A stretch of 64,000 nucleotides of DNA from Pedosphaera sp. (GCA_028293325.1 JAQGPA010000106.1:52755-116754), one strand, 5' to 3'; shown: positions 1 to 9,411, counted from the stretch's first letter. A program made the numbers and translations. Notes: a model not told the origin generated them from the letters alone.

Positions 1-1966
1 GGTAGGTAAATGGTGCCAGCCTGAAGTATCCAAAGTCCGGCGTCGTGCCCGCGATTCGATTTGCCCGAATGTCCGCAAACTTCGCATGGATGAAAGGAGC
101 CGCCACAGCCCGCGCAATAATCCAAACCTCCGTTGACGCCGCCGCGAACGCCTTCGCCGTCGTATTCTTTCGACCGCGCAACGCCGTCAAATTATAATTG
201 CTGCCACTCACTAGGGTCTGTGCGCTGATGCTCGCGATCTCCACCACGGCATAGCCGCTGCCATCCTCCGAAACCTGCCCCGCGAAACCGCCGCCCGTTT
301 CATACTTGATTAAGAAGCACAGCAAAGTGTCATCGCTCGCCGGGATGTCTCCGGGCTGATCTGCGAACCGTTCCGAATCCACTTGCGCGGGCACGTCAAT
401 TCCAATCGTAGCGGTCGTGCTGGTAATGTCCGCGTGAAGCGTTGCGCGAACCGCGAAATTCGACATCGTCCCCAGGTTGTTAAACGTCCCCGCCGTATCC
501 GTGTCAAAGTAAAGATTGAAGCCGGTAATCAGGTTCGTCGGCCTCTCTGCCAGCACGACAACCGCGCCGTCTTCGCCCGTCAAAGAAAAATTCCCTTCCA
601 CAATTCTCAAGTGGGCAATCGCCGGAACATCGTCTTGCGTCAACACGACCGGCGCAGTTGGATTAGTCCACGGAATCGGCGTCAAAGTATTATCCGCGAG
701 AATGGAAAACTTGATCGGTCCGCTCTTGGGCGTCGTCTTCTGCGTGACTCTGAAAAACTGGTAAAGCGATGCCCCACCCGGTTCAAGGTCGATGTCCAGC
801 AACACATAATCGCCCGCCTTAATCGCCCTGCCTTTCTCGCGCCGGACAACTATGTCCCCTGTCAATTGGGGACGCCCAATCACGCGCAAAGACTCCTGAC
901 CGTGCGCTATAGCTTGCGCCCTGCGCGTAATCCATGGCCGGTCAATATCCATGGAGCGCACGTCACCCAACACACGGAAGGCGCGAGGGTCATCGGCGCG
1001 TTCGCTGACTGTCTGATAACCGTAACCCCTGTCGTTAAATCTCACCACCGCCCTTGTCTTAACTGAATCCCAGCCGGTCCCCTTGAACTTCGGACGCTCC
1101 GTGAAATCGTCAACCGTTAACGTCGTATAACTCCCCGGCGTCGTGCCGTGGTTATAAATCCCCGTCTCGATCAAGCCGGTCGTGGAATTGAGCCGCAGAA
1201 AATTGTCCGTCATCCCCATGATGCGATCAAAGAAACTGCGAATCGTTTCCTGCGTGTCAACCAGCACGGAACCAGAGCAAAGGTTCGTCTTCGCCTGAAG
1301 CGCATCGGTAGCCGTCTGGAAGCTCGTCGCGTCGATTGCGCCCGCGTCCAGGCCAATCATGTTCAAGTCCGTCAAAGCCTCGCATTGCACCGCCGCAAGG
1401 TCCGCCTGCCCATCGGTCAAAGCCGCCCCTGCCCCGCTCACTATCGTTTGGTTAGGACTGCGCCGAACAACCACTTCCACGTTTGGAGCACTCTGCTTCT
1501 CGCGGCCAAACAGGAAATCTATCAGCACAATGTAAGCGATGCCCTTATAATCTGGATGCTGCTCGCCGTAGTTGTTATAAGCCGCCTGCAAATTATGGTC
1601 CACGGTCTGCGCCTGTGTGCCCCAATAAAATCTAGCCAGCCCCCAGTTGTGAATCGAAATGTCGTCAAACGGACTGCCCCCGCGTGGAAAAGAATATTCC
1701 GCCCAATAGGTGGGATTCTCCGGTTGGTTTGCGAAGCTCGCCACATGGGTCACTTGGGCAACATAGGTGATGGAATTAAACATCCACAGTTCACCCGCCA
1801 CAACACTCGAACCCACCGCCCAAATTTTACCCAGCGGCCAAACCTCCTGCCCGTCGATAATGATTGCAATCAGCGCGTCAACCGGCCCTGTGCAGATGGC
1901 CCCGGCAATCGTGCCGAAGTAATCATACGTCTTCTGCCCGCCGCCGCCTGATTTTCCCATGCTCAT
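1..1966 (-). CDS. Phage tail-tip / host-specificity protein (gp15/J-like), 5' part
   Basis: The frame is open from the ATG at 1966 to the window edge (about 655 codons) and runs off the left side, so the carboxyl end is missing. The protein begins MSMGKSGGGGQKTYDYFGT, a Gly-rich start followed by a YDYFGTIA segment typical of tail-tip/host-specificity proteins, then beta-rich sequence. It is the last gene of a tail module in the order tape measure, BR0599-type hub, NlpC/P60, tip, as in siphophages and gene transfer agents. A GGGAGGG ribosome site lies just upstream of 1966, and the upstream stop overlaps the start (TAATG). Long plus-strand frames here are antisense shadows. The family assignment rests mainly on position. 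Confidence 0.8.
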   Translation of the reverse strand, partial: MSMGKSGGGGQKTYDYFGTIAGAICTGPVDALIAIIIDGQEVWPLGKIWAVGSSVVAGELWMFNSITYVAQVTHVASFANQPENPTYWAEYSFPRGGSPFDDISIHNWGLARFYWGTQAQTVDHNLQAAYNNYGEQHPDYKGIAYIVLIDFLFGREKQSAPNVEVVVRRSPNQTIVSGAGAALTDGQADLAAVQCEALTDLNMIGLDAGAIDATSFQTATDALQAKTNLCSGSVLVDTQETIRSFFDRIMGMTDNFLRLNSTTGLIETGIYNHGTTPGSYTTLTVDDFTERPKFKGTGWDSVKTRAVVRFNDRGYGYQTVSERADDPRAFRVLGDVRSMDIDRPWITRRAQAIAHGQESLRVIGRPQLTGDIVVRREKGRAIKAGDYVLLDIDLEPGGASLYQFFRVTQKTTPKSGPIKFSILADNTLTPIPWTNPTAPVVLTQDDVPAIAHLRIVEGNFSLTGEDGAVVVLAERPTNLITGFNLYFDTDTAGTFNNLGTMSNFAVRATLHADITSTTATIGIDVPAQVDSERFADQPGDIPASDDTLLCFLIKYETGGGFAGQVSEDGSGYAVVEIASISAQTLVSGSNYNLTALRGRKNTTAKAFAAASTEVWIIARAVAAPFIHAKFADIRANRIAGTTPDFGYFRLAPFTY

Positions 1967-2154
1967 TACTTCTTCCCTCCCGTTTTCGCTTCAACCGCTC
2001 GCTGGTTATAAACCCGGCACATCCAGTTCACCGCGATCTTGCGCGTCCCGGCCACGAAAGCGACGGGTATAGCCTGCTGATTCGTGGAAAGTTGCTGCCC
2101 TTGAATCCCGGCAGCAGCGGGCGCGGGCGCGGGTGTTGACGTTCCAAAGCTCAT
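1966..2154 (-). CDS. Small phage tail-region protein, 62 aa
   Basis: Starts at the ATG that overlaps the stop of the NlpC/P60 gene (ATGA). The first third is low-complexity Pro/Ala; the rest includes VAFVAGTRKIAVNWMCRVYN. I recognise no family. The tight coupling to both neighbours (ATGA upstream, TAATG downstream) is the main evidence that it is translated. Confidence 0.7.
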   Translation of the reverse strand: MSFGTSTPAPAPAAAGIQGQQLSTNQQAIPVAFVAGTRKIAVNWMCRVYNQRAVEAKTGGKK

Positions 2155-2624
2155 ATCAATGGCCTCCAAACTTTGTTGATGCGACTCATGTAAGTGGCGT
2201 CATCCAGTCGGCTTAACTTGACCCCCTCGCCGCGAAAGCAATGGATGAATTTGTTTTCCTGTAAAGCAATTCCCAGGTGATGAACACACCCGCCGATTTT
2301 AAAACCAATCAAGTCACCCGGAGCAATTTTTTCAAGCGGGTAATCCAGAACGCGCATCGCGCCCCGGCCCTCAAGCTCGCCCTCTATCCAATTCGCAATG
2401 ATGCTTTCTTTGTTCGCGTTGCCCCAATCCATCGGACCTTCCGGCACAACGAAACCCGGCATGAAAACTCCGCATTCAATGTAAATCATACCCACCAGCT
2501 TTTGACACGAAACCCCATCGCCCTTGACGCTCGCATTCGGCATGAATGGTGTGCCGCGCCATGAATGCGCGATTATCTGCAAAGCGTCGATTCGTTCCGG
2601 CGAGTTGAAGTATTCCATGCTCAC
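2151..2624 (-). CDS. NlpC/P60-type tail peptidase (gp14/gpK-like)
   Basis: 157 aa. A Cys in GVSCQKLVG (about residue 40) and a His in CVHHLGIAL (about residue 117) fit the Cys-His pair of NlpC/P60 papain-like hydrolases, and KIAPGDLIGFK is the usual GDL segment between them. In tail modules this protein lies between the BR0599-type hub protein and the tip protein, and is thought to act on cell-wall peptides during DNA injection or tail assembly. Its start overlaps the stop of the upstream 82-aa gene by 4 bp. Confidence 0.85.
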   Translation of the reverse strand: MSMEYFNSPERIDALQIIAHSWRGTPFMPNASVKGDGVSCQKLVGMIYIECGVFMPGFVVPEGPMDWGNANKESIIANWIEGELEGRGAMRVLDYPLEKIAPGDLIGFKIGGCVHHLGIALQENKFIHCFRGEGVKLSRLDDATYMSRINKVWRPLI

Positions 2625-2869
2625 GTTTTATCCGCCTCCCCGTCCTTAGCGTTGTTCATGTTGCAACAATAAAGACACTTCGCGAGCCATTGCTGAGACT
2701 TTTCTAAAACCTTGATTGGGTCTGCGCCGTTGCGAATGCCTTCCATGGCTAGATCAATTTCCGCCTTGCAACTGCGAATGGTGTCGAAGGAGCCGGACTG
2801 ATAATCAGACCCGGCAAAAACCTTTTTAGATTCTTCCTTCCAAGTGATGTCAGGATAAGTTTCAGGCAT
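2621..2869 (-). CDS. Hypothetical phage protein, 82 aa
   Basis: Lies between the hub-protein gene and the NlpC/P60 gene and is coupled to the latter by a 4-bp overlap. It has four Cys (one alone, then CLYCC) in an otherwise acidic, helical-looking sequence. No family recognised. Its place in the tail module suggests a tail role, but the sequence does not show it. Confidence 0.7.
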   Translation of the reverse strand: MPETYPDITWKEESKKVFAGSDYQSGSFDTIRSCKAEIDLAMEGIRNGADPIKVLEKSQQWLAKCLYCCNMNNAKDGEADKT

Positions 2870-2870
2870 A

Positions 2871-4874
2871 TTATTTCTTCCCTCCCTGTCCCGCGTTTTG
2901 ATTCACCTTGATTGCGGACGGGTTGCCAATCGGCATAAAAGGAAAGCTGCCAAAGTTCGCGTAGTTGTTGAACTTGTTGGTGCATGTCACCCCCTGCCCG
3001 TCGCAACCAGGATGAAAGCTCACCACGTCACCAACACCCGGAGCCGTGGCAAACGCCGTGGAGAGCGACAGCGTCAACGCGCCCGCTACCGCCGCCGTGC
3101 TGTCTGAAATCATTCGATACTGCGCGGCAGACCCGCCGCCAAAGTAAAGGAAGCCCGCGCCGAAATAATGCGCCGTCAACGTGACGCCCGCGCCGGACAC
3201 CCGCGCAACGCCCGTCAAAGACAACGCCAGTGTAGCAGGGTTATAAGCCGCAACGGTCCCCTGCCATTTCCAATCCGCGAGCAACAGCCCGCAAGCAGGC
3301 TCGAATAAAACCCAGTTGCATCCGGTCTGTAGCAGCCTGCGCGGAATTTGCTTGTCAAAGATTGCGCTCAAGCTCCGCGCCGTGCCAGTGATGAACGGCC
3401 CTTCCGATTCACACGGCCCAATCTCCCCGGCAAACAATGACCGCAGATTAATGGCCGTGTTCCCGCTCACGTCCGCCTCGTAAATGTTCACCAGCAAAGG
3501 CCATTCAAGTTGGAACGGAATCGAAAGCGACATCGGATTGCCCGCAAAGTTGCGCGAGCGAATCGCCACAGATTGCCGGTCCAGTATTGCCGTCTCTATG
3601 ATGTCGTCATTCTCAAACGGCCCGGTTGCGTAGGTATGCCCGCCGTTGGTCAAGTTGCGTTCAAAGTCCGTGAAATACCAAAACTGTGTTGCGCCCGGAT
3701 AGTTCACCGTGAACCTGTAAAGGTAAGCGCAGGCTGGAAGCGGTCCCATCGTCGTTCCGATAGTCTCCCCACCCACCGCCGCAACTTCCCATGGCACCTC
3801 TCGAAACTTTACCTGCGCGGTCGCAAGGTCCGCATTCTCCCAAACAATCGTGATCGCGGGCGAGTCGAACCGTGCCAGCACCAATGATTCAAGCCGGGTC
3901 TGCGCGGCAGTAAACGCCGTCCCAATCGCCCCCGGCAAAGTCCACACCGCCCCCGCAATGCCTGTCACCTTAACCGGGACGCGATTGCTTAAATCATCAA
4001 GAACTATAAACGAGTTTACGGATAGCGCGTCCCCGGTATCCACCGTCAACGTGGTATCCGTATTCAGCACGTCCGCCGTTAATCGCGCTTCCGACAATGA
4101 AGCTGGCAACCAAAAGTTTTCTTGCGCCCCCAGCATGTCCAAAAAGAACCGTATCAAGTTCCATGGGTCGCCATTGCTCAACGTGAAACTCTGCGCCATC
4201 GTCCGGCGATGCGGTTGCGCGAAATACTCGTCCGCCGTCGAACGTGTGTTCCCAATGTTCCGCCGCTCAAGGTTCACTTCAGACGCACCCGAATGCGGAG
4301 CCGTGGACCAGTCAGGACGCCAGGGAAAGATTGGCCTCGTCCCATTTGCGGCCGTAAGCGCATTCGTAGCCGCGAACGTGGCAGGGACCAACGGAAAGGC
4401 ATCGTTCTCCGTGAAATTGATTGTGACGATCTGGCTATCATCATTGATCTGCGCCGGGTCAGGCAGTCCGCTTAGTCTCCCCACCATGAGCGGGTAAGCC
4501 GGACGCGCCAGAGGCAGGTCCGCCGCTGGATGAATCGCAGGCGCGGAGCCGTCCCCCATGCAGACATAATACAGCGCGGTAACGAGCGGCGTTGCCCCAA
4601 TGTCGAACCATGCCGGCCAGAGCGGGCACAATACCCGTTCCGTAGTCAAACCCTTCAGCGCATTGCGAAAGTAAGGCACCGACGAACCTTGCAACGTGAC
4701 GGTGTATTGCAGCGCGAGCCGCAACGAATCCCCAAGCGGTCTTCGTGTCTCAATCGCGGTCTGCCCTGCCTCATTGTAGAGCGGTATGGCGGCATCCAAG
4801 CGAACGCCCCCAATCCAATCAGGCGCATCGTCCAAAAGGTAAGCCGGGTTTCCAATGAAAGTAATCGGTATCAT
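2871..4874 (-). CDS. Tail/baseplate hub protein with BR0599-type C-terminus
   Basis: 667 aa. The carboxyl part (from about residue 515) carries GCNWVLFEPACGL and then CDGQGVTCTNKFNNYANFG, the paired-Cys signature of the bacteriophage BR0599/DUF2163 hub family (GTA gp13). The first half resembles a separate beta-rich tail protein in the gp12 (DUF2460) position, so this may be a natural fusion of two tail proteins; family members are usually 270-300 aa. The gene follows the tape measure with a 4-bp overlap and precedes the NlpC/P60 gene. The hub assignment is good; the fusion reading is inference. Confidence 0.75.
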   Translation of the reverse strand: MIPITFIGNPAYLLDDAPDWIGGVRLDAAIPLYNEAGQTAIETRRPLGDSLRLALQYTVTLQGSSVPYFRNALKGLTTERVLCPLWPAWFDIGATPLVTALYYVCMGDGSAPAIHPAADLPLARPAYPLMVGRLSGLPDPAQINDDSQIVTINFTENDAFPLVPATFAATNALTAANGTRPIFPWRPDWSTAPHSGASEVNLERRNIGNTRSTADEYFAQPHRRTMAQSFTLSNGDPWNLIRFFLDMLGAQENFWLPASLSEARLTADVLNTDTTLTVDTGDALSVNSFIVLDDLSNRVPVKVTGIAGAVWTLPGAIGTAFTAAQTRLESLVLARFDSPAITIVWENADLATAQVKFREVPWEVAAVGGETIGTTMGPLPACAYLYRFTVNYPGATQFWYFTDFERNLTNGGHTYATGPFENDDIIETAILDRQSVAIRSRNFAGNPMSLSIPFQLEWPLLVNIYEADVSGNTAINLRSLFAGEIGPCESEGPFITGTARSLSAIFDKQIPRRLLQTGCNWVLFEPACGLLLADWKWQGTVAAYNPATLALSLTGVARVSGAGVTLTAHYFGAGFLYFGGGSAAQYRMISDSTAAVAGALTLSLSTAFATAPGVGDVVSFHPGCDGQGVTCTNKFNNYANFGSFPFMPIGNPSAIKVNQNAGQGGKK

Positions 4875-7429
4875 GAGCGACGGGGTAAAATCCTGTGACT
4901 TTCCTCACCAACGGTTTTGACAATGTGATGACGCACCTGGGGATTGTTTTGAATGAAAGCCAGCATCGCCGCTTCAGAGTGCCAGTTGTGAACGTGCGTA
5001 TCACCGCCGCCCCCACCACCGCCCGAACTCGAACCGCCGTGCATCATGGACTCAAGCGCAGGCAAACCAATCCGATCAACGGCATGGGATGGCATCACGA
5101 ACTCGCCGCTATGCACGACGCCCGCGACTTGATACTTCCCACCAGAGCCGGTGTAACCACCTTCAGCGAAGCCCGATGAAAGCACGCTCTGCGCGGCCAC
5201 TATGGATTGCGCCAGACCAATCAGCCCCGGAGCCGCCAACGCCGCCCCGCCATAGCTCGAAATCGTCGCCAGCGTTGCAGGAGCCGCCCATATTGCCGAC
5301 TGCGCCATTGCAATGGGAGCGGACGCCGCCGTCGTGCCCGCCAGACTTGCCTTCCCTGCCACGGCCATCATTACTTGCGTGAGCACCCACCGCACACCCA
5401 TTTGCACAATCGCTTGAATGATGCTCGTAAGGATGGTGTTTCCGATCTCCACCAACGCTTGCCCCCAAGTCTTCGTGCCTGTGATAAGGCCCGTTATCCC
5501 GTTGCTGATGCTTGAAACCGCCGTGTTGAAAACCGATTCAAAGCTTGTCGCCAGTTGCTTCGCGAAAGTTCCAAACTGATTTTGCAGCTTGGTAAACACC
5601 GATTGGAATTGCTCCGCAAAACTATTCGGGTCCGGCCCTAATGCGCCTATCTTCTTATCAATCCCCGGCAGCTTCCCTTGCTCGCCAATCATCTGCTTCC
5701 GCGCCGAATCCGCCCGCGCCGGGTCAGTCTTTTCCAGCAAGTCCGCCTTCTGTTTCAGCAGGCCGATGATTTGTTCCGTCGTCCTTCTCTCATACTCCAG
5801 CAACTCCTTGCGCTTGCCATATTTTATGGCGTCGGTCATGGTGTCGTCGTTATCAATTTGCGCCCGCTCTGCCTGTATCTGCACCAACTGACTCCGCAAA
5901 TTAAGCTCTTGATCTTCCAGCCCCTTTAAAACCATGCGCTCGCTGATTTGCGCCAGGATAGGGGCTTGCGCTACTTTCTCCACCACTGCCAGTTGCTCGC
6001 GTCTCTTGATCTGCTCATTAATCAAGGCGTTAATCCGCTCCAACGCCGGACTGCGCGTGTTGTCCTTGTCTGTTATGCCCGCCGCAATCTTCAAAATCTC
6101 ACGCGATGACCGCAACTGGTCATCCAGGGATTTTGAAACACCGTCAACCAACTCATGCGAGTATTTCGCGTTATTCGCAAACGCCTGGGTCCATGTCTCC
6201 GCTTCCGGCACTTCCTTGGGCTTGTATTCCGCCCGGTTCAACATCACGTTTGAGAAGTTGGAATGGGTCAAGGAGTTCAACTTGGAAATCGCCCCGTTGA
6301 TTGCCTTCTCAAAATTAACCTCAAACACGTTTACGGCATCGACAAAAACCTTTTGCAGAAAGTTCCCGAACTTAAAAAAGCCGGTCGTGATCTGCGTCAA
6401 CAACCATTCCACCGTGCCCCCCACCAGCGAGGCGATTGGCGCAATGATGTTCATGACCAACTTTAACGACTGGACGCCATATTCCATCACGCCATTGAGA
6501 AACGCGACGGCAATAGTTTTGAGCAAAGTGCTGCCGATAAAATCCCCAAGCTCGCGCATCACCACCCGCGCCCCCAGTGCCCCCAGTTCAAACCCCGCTT
6601 GAACCAACAACCCCAGCATTTCAGGGAACTTGTCATTGCGAATGGATTCAATGATGACCGCCCCGAACGCGCCAATCTTCTGCCCTATCGCCGTCAAATC
6701 AATGTTGCCCAATTTCTCAAATGTCTCCGTGAACTCCGGGATAATCTGGTCCAGAAAACCAGCCATCGCCTTCGTTCCATTCATCGCCAGCCGGTTAAGG
6801 TTCACTTCCACTTCATGAAACCCCTCCGCATTGCGCGTGATGATTTGCGAGAATAATCCGTTGCTCTCGAAAGCCGCCGTGACTTTCTGAATGTTGGAAA
6901 ACGCCCCCACCACTTCGCCGCCTGTCCGCCCAAAAATCGCCATCGCAAGTTGCGTCTTCTTCGCCGGACTTTCAATGGATGCGATGCCTTCCGCTATCGA
7001 CCGGAATTGCTGCCCCGGTGACAGCGTCGAAAGCTTCTCGACGCTAAGGTTCATGTCCCCGAAAACCTTTTCCAGTGGCCCGCCCTTTTCCGTCGCTTCC
7101 TCAATGCTCTTTTGCATGTGCCCTATGAGCATGGTTACGTCTTCCGCCGCCCCGCCGTTCTCAGCCAGAATTTTGCGGATAGCCATTAGCTCCGGGATGC
7201 TCGCGCCGATACGCGCCTTCAGCACGTTCATTTGACTGCCAAGCTCAAGAACTCCCTTCGCCATCTCGCCAAGCCCCTCAATCCCCTTGAAGCCCAGGAA
7301 CGCCGCCGCAAGCGGCAACACCGCCTCTTTGATCGAAGCGATGGAATGACTAAGCTGCTTGAAACCCGCCTCGACTGCCACAAGGCCAGACAAGGCGAGC
7401 TTCAAATTAAGTGTTTCGGCGTTAGCCAT
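4871..7429 (-). CDS. Tail tape measure protein
   Basis: 852 aa, the longest gene of the tail module. It has long helical, Ala/Leu/Gln-rich stretches, hydrophobic segments around residues 30-60, 290-360 and 670-750, and a charged coiled-coil region near 490-610. The end has a Ser/Gly run and a His-rich segment. Tape measure proteins set tail length and are ejected with the DNA; family length varies with the tail. Position directly downstream of the two chaperone-like genes is diagnostic. The start at 7429 (MANAETLN) follows the upstream stop after 2 bp. Confidence 0.9.
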   Translation of the reverse strand: MANAETLNLKLALSGLVAVEAGFKQLSHSIASIKEAVLPLAAAFLGFKGIEGLGEMAKGVLELGSQMNVLKARIGASIPELMAIRKILAENGGAAEDVTMLIGHMQKSIEEATEKGGPLEKVFGDMNLSVEKLSTLSPGQQFRSIAEGIASIESPAKKTQLAMAIFGRTGGEVVGAFSNIQKVTAAFESNGLFSQIITRNAEGFHEVEVNLNRLAMNGTKAMAGFLDQIIPEFTETFEKLGNIDLTAIGQKIGAFGAVIIESIRNDKFPEMLGLLVQAGFELGALGARVVMRELGDFIGSTLLKTIAVAFLNGVMEYGVQSLKLVMNIIAPIASLVGGTVEWLLTQITTGFFKFGNFLQKVFVDAVNVFEVNFEKAINGAISKLNSLTHSNFSNVMLNRAEYKPKEVPEAETWTQAFANNAKYSHELVDGVSKSLDDQLRSSREILKIAAGITDKDNTRSPALERINALINEQIKRREQLAVVEKVAQAPILAQISERMVLKGLEDQELNLRSQLVQIQAERAQIDNDDTMTDAIKYGKRKELLEYERRTTEQIIGLLKQKADLLEKTDPARADSARKQMIGEQGKLPGIDKKIGALGPDPNSFAEQFQSVFTKLQNQFGTFAKQLATSFESVFNTAVSSISNGITGLITGTKTWGQALVEIGNTILTSIIQAIVQMGVRWVLTQVMMAVAGKASLAGTTAASAPIAMAQSAIWAAPATLATISSYGGAALAAPGLIGLAQSIVAAQSVLSSGFAEGGYTGSGGKYQVAGVVHSGEFVMPSHAVDRIGLPALESMMHGGSSSGGGGGGGDTHVHNWHSEAAMLAFIQNNPQVRHHIVKTVGEESHRILPRRS

Positions 7430-7431
7430 CT

Positions 7432-7629
7432 TTAACTATCTATTTTCTTTTGCAGTGCCTTGCGGAGCCGCGTCATAAGATTGGCCCCATCCTTCGACCA
7501 CGCGCCCGCCACTGCCACGTAAGTGATCTCCAAACTCATAAGGCCGTCCGCTGCTTTCACGCGAGTGACGGCCCGCTGCATCATGCGAAGTTGAGCAAGC
7601 GAATGGTCGCAAGCCTGCTCAAGTGTCAT
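7432..7629 (-). CDS. Putative tail assembly chaperone, downstream frame (T-like)
   Basis: 65 aa from its own ATG. The frame stays open upstream past the stop of the 7638-8033 gene in the -1 register, which fits the G/GT arrangement where ribosomes shift frame to make a longer chaperone. I could not find an in-phase X-XXY-YYZ slippery heptamer in the overlap, so separate translation is equally possible. Position before the tape measure supports the role. Confidence 0.6.
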   Translation of the reverse strand: MTLEQACDHSLAQLRMMQRAVTRVKAADGLMSLEITYVAVAGAWSKDGANLMTRLRKALQKKIDS

Positions 7630-7637
7630 TCCGCATT

Positions 7638-8033
7638 CTACTGCGACTTGGCAGACGAACCCTGCGAGGCTGACAGCGCGGCCTCGGTCATTCTTTGAGT
7701 CACGCCGGGAACCAGTCTTTCCTGTCTTGCCAGACGGCGTTGGACCCAGCGTGAGAAAAAATCCGCATTCAATGTCTCCCCCACCTTCACGACATCTTCA
7801 ATGCTTTCCGGTGTCAGAGCTTCAGCCCAGCCGGGAACCTTGCCGGTATAAAGCTCAATCATCTTCAACTCGTCATCCTGGACATTCAGCAATGCCGGGT
7901 ATTCCTTGATCTTGAGTTGCCGGACGGGAACGGTTTCGCACGGACGATTATCTTCAAATTTAACGACGACGGACAGCGAACCGAATAGCGTTTCGCTTTG
8001 TGTGGGACCGGGAGGAATTGTTTCTGTGCTCAT
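7638..8033 (-). CDS. Tail assembly chaperone (G-like)
   Basis: 131 aa, between the major tail protein group and the tape measure. It has a VPVRQLKIKEYPAL segment and a helical carboxyl half, as often seen in this position. It should coat the tape measure during tail assembly. A TAAACAGGTTTT box ends 4 bp upstream of the ATG. The carboxyl end (AALSASQGSSAKSQ) is low-complexity. Function is by position. Confidence 0.7.
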   Translation of the reverse strand: MSTETIPPGPTQSETLFGSLSVVVKFEDNRPCETVPVRQLKIKEYPALLNVQDDELKMIELYTGKVPGWAEALTPESIEDVVKVGETLNADFFSRWVQRRLARQERLVPGVTQRMTEAALSASQGSSAKSQ

Positions 8034-8036
8034 GTA

Positions 8037-8048
8037 TAAACAGGTTTT
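8037..8048 (-). repeat. TAAAC-NN-GTTTA box 1
   Basis: TAAACAGGTTTT on the plus strand; read on the minus strand it is preceded by AACAACCC and followed by ATAC-ATG, the start of the tail chaperone. One of two copies in the late region. Confidence 0.7.
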
Positions 8049-8060
8049 GGGTTGTTGTTA

Positions 8061-8243
8061 TTACGGGTGAAAAACTTCCAGCCGTTTCCATTGGCCGAAA
8101 GCAAAGTATTTATTCTTATCCGGTCGCTCGCCCTTCACGGCATAAACAATCTTCAACCAACCGCTCGAACCAGTTTCAAGGGAAACAACATTCTCGATCT
8201 GTTCGGGCGGCTGGATGGCTGGTTTATGCACCATGACCTTCAT
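8061..8243 (-). CDS. Small phage protein, 60 aa
   Basis: MKVMVHKPAIQPPEQIENVV; its start overlaps the stop of the next upstream gene (ATG 8243-8241). Contains KIVYAVKGERPDKNKYFAFG. No family recognised. Lies between major tail protein and chaperones, where tail completion proteins occur. Confidence 0.6.
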   Translation of the reverse strand: MKVMVHKPAIQPPEQIENVVSLETGSSGWLKIVYAVKGERPDKNKYFAFGQWKRLEVFHP

Positions 8244-8482
8244 TAACCAATCATGGCTTGCGGCGGCGTCGTGTCCGGCGCGGTGCCAAGCGCAACCGTT
8301 TTATGATCGGGCGGGTCCGCAAAGAAACCGGAACTAACGAGCGTATGACCAACCGGCGATGTGCCACTGAAAGCCCCAGCCAGCGCAACCGTCTCCTGCC
8401 CCGGAGCCGCCGTATTGAACGCCTGCAATGCCGGTGCCGTGGAGACATCGGGAGGCGCGGTAACGAATGGGTCAGACAGCAT
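8243..8482 (-). CDS. Small Pro/Thr/Ala-rich phage protein, 79 aa
   Basis: Starts 6 bp after the major tail protein stop. Composition is Ala, Pro, Thr and Val rich with no clear helix or membrane segment (GHTLVSSGFFADPPDHKTVA). Could be a tail-tube accessory or decoration protein; the sequence does not decide. Confidence 0.6.
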   Translation of the reverse strand: MLSDPFVTAPPDVSTAPALQAFNTAAPGQETVALAGAFSGTSPVGHTLVSSGFFADPPDHKTVALGTAPDTTPPQAMIG

Positions 8483-8487
8483 AGGCT

Positions 8488-9021
8488 TTAGGCGAGTGCT
8501 CCGGTGTTAAGAGTGCTGTGCAACTGGCGGGCGGTCAGGTTCACGGCAATCACGTTGTCGTCAAACTTGACTTCACCGTCCACGATCAATTGACAGTAGG
8601 AATCGACCGTGTTGAACAGGGTGTCATCCTGTTTGTATTGTTGCAGCTTCAGCCAGCCCTTTTTTGTCGGACCGGAAAGCGGATTGTATTGCGTGCTGGC
8701 CAGGGTGAGCGGCAGTGTTCCAAACAGCAATTCCCAAACGAGGGGCGACATCTCCTGAAGCGCAATTTTGTATTCCAGCTTGCGCTTCGTTTCGATCACG
8801 TCATAAAGGCGAATCTGCCCAGGTGTCGGCGCGAAAATCTCCCGTTCCTCGCGTGTCGGCGTAACGCCGCAATCCTTGATGATACCCAAGTCAATCCAAC
8901 TGGTATCCGTCGCTCCGGGCTTCGCATTGCGTCCGGCAACGCCCGCGCCAGGGACCGTGAATACGTCACCTTCCCGGACGAAATAAAGATGACTACCGAT
9001 AATTACAGAGCCTTGATTCAT
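8488..9021 (-). CDS. Major tail (tube) protein
   Basis: 177 aa. Beta-rich with the pattern WIDLGIIKDCGVTPTREEREIFAP, which resembles the segment in many tail tube proteins where the subunit describes its difference to a reference ('lG.v.g..v....e..e'). It lies after the connector and membrane-protein genes and before the chaperones and tape measure. The leader on the minus strand has an AACAACC-type stretch 21 bp before the ATG but no TAAAC box. Confidence 0.8.
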   Translation of the reverse strand: MNQGSVIIGSHLYFVREGDVFTVPGAGVAGRNAKPGATDTSWIDLGIIKDCGVTPTREEREIFAPTPGQIRLYDVIETKRKLEYKIALQEMSPLVWELLFGTLPLTLASTQYNPLSGPTKKGWLKLQQYKQDDTLFNTVDSYCQLIVDGEVKFDDNVIAVNLTARQLHSTLNTGALA

Positions 9022-9141
9022 AATAGTTGCCTAAGTTTTTGTGGTTGTTATTGCCTGCTCAAATTCAAGGGAACTCCACCCCGACACTTTAACGGTTAAA
9101 CCGCTCTAGTGGCGGCATGAGCGCGATGGAGTCCCTAAAGT

Positions 9142-9411
9142 TCATTTCGTGTTGCCTGTCTGCTGCTCAAGAATTTTATCGGCCACGGCCTTGCGATAAC
9201 GCTGGTAAAGCGCATCCGTCATAAACCAGCCATCGCAAGGCGCGGTGAAGCTTGTAGCCTTTGGCATACGCTGCAACGTCTGGTCTGCGCTAATGACCTT
9301 TACCGTTTTGCAGCCGGTCAAGCTCATCAAGATCGTTAGCCCCATTAACGCCAGCCTGAACGCCATCGCCTTTTGCGATGTCCTTATCAATTTGCTCAGT
9401 GCGTTTTTCAT
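9142..9411 (-). CDS. Small outer-membrane lipoprotein, o-spanin (Rz1)-like
   Basis: 89 aa from the first ATG. A hydrophobic stretch MAFRLALMGLTILMSLTGC ends in a lipobox (LTGC), so the mature lipoprotein would begin at Cys34; translation may start at the internal Met16. It overlaps the 9290-9511 gene in another frame by 122 bp. An overlapping pair of one inner-membrane protein and one lipoprotein is the hallmark of Rz/Rz1 spanins, which fuse inner and outer membranes at the end of lysis. The role is inferred from architecture. Confidence 0.65.
   Translation of the reverse strand: MKNALSKLIRTSQKAMAFRLALMGLTILMSLTGCKTVKVISADQTLQRMPKATSFTAPCDGWFMTDALYQRYRKAVADKILEQQTGNTK

Noticed and set aside
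383..1951. Two long plus-strand frames (227 and 267 aa)
   Set aside because: They lie antisense to the tail-tip gene, are rich in Arg/His/Pro, and have no ribosome sites.
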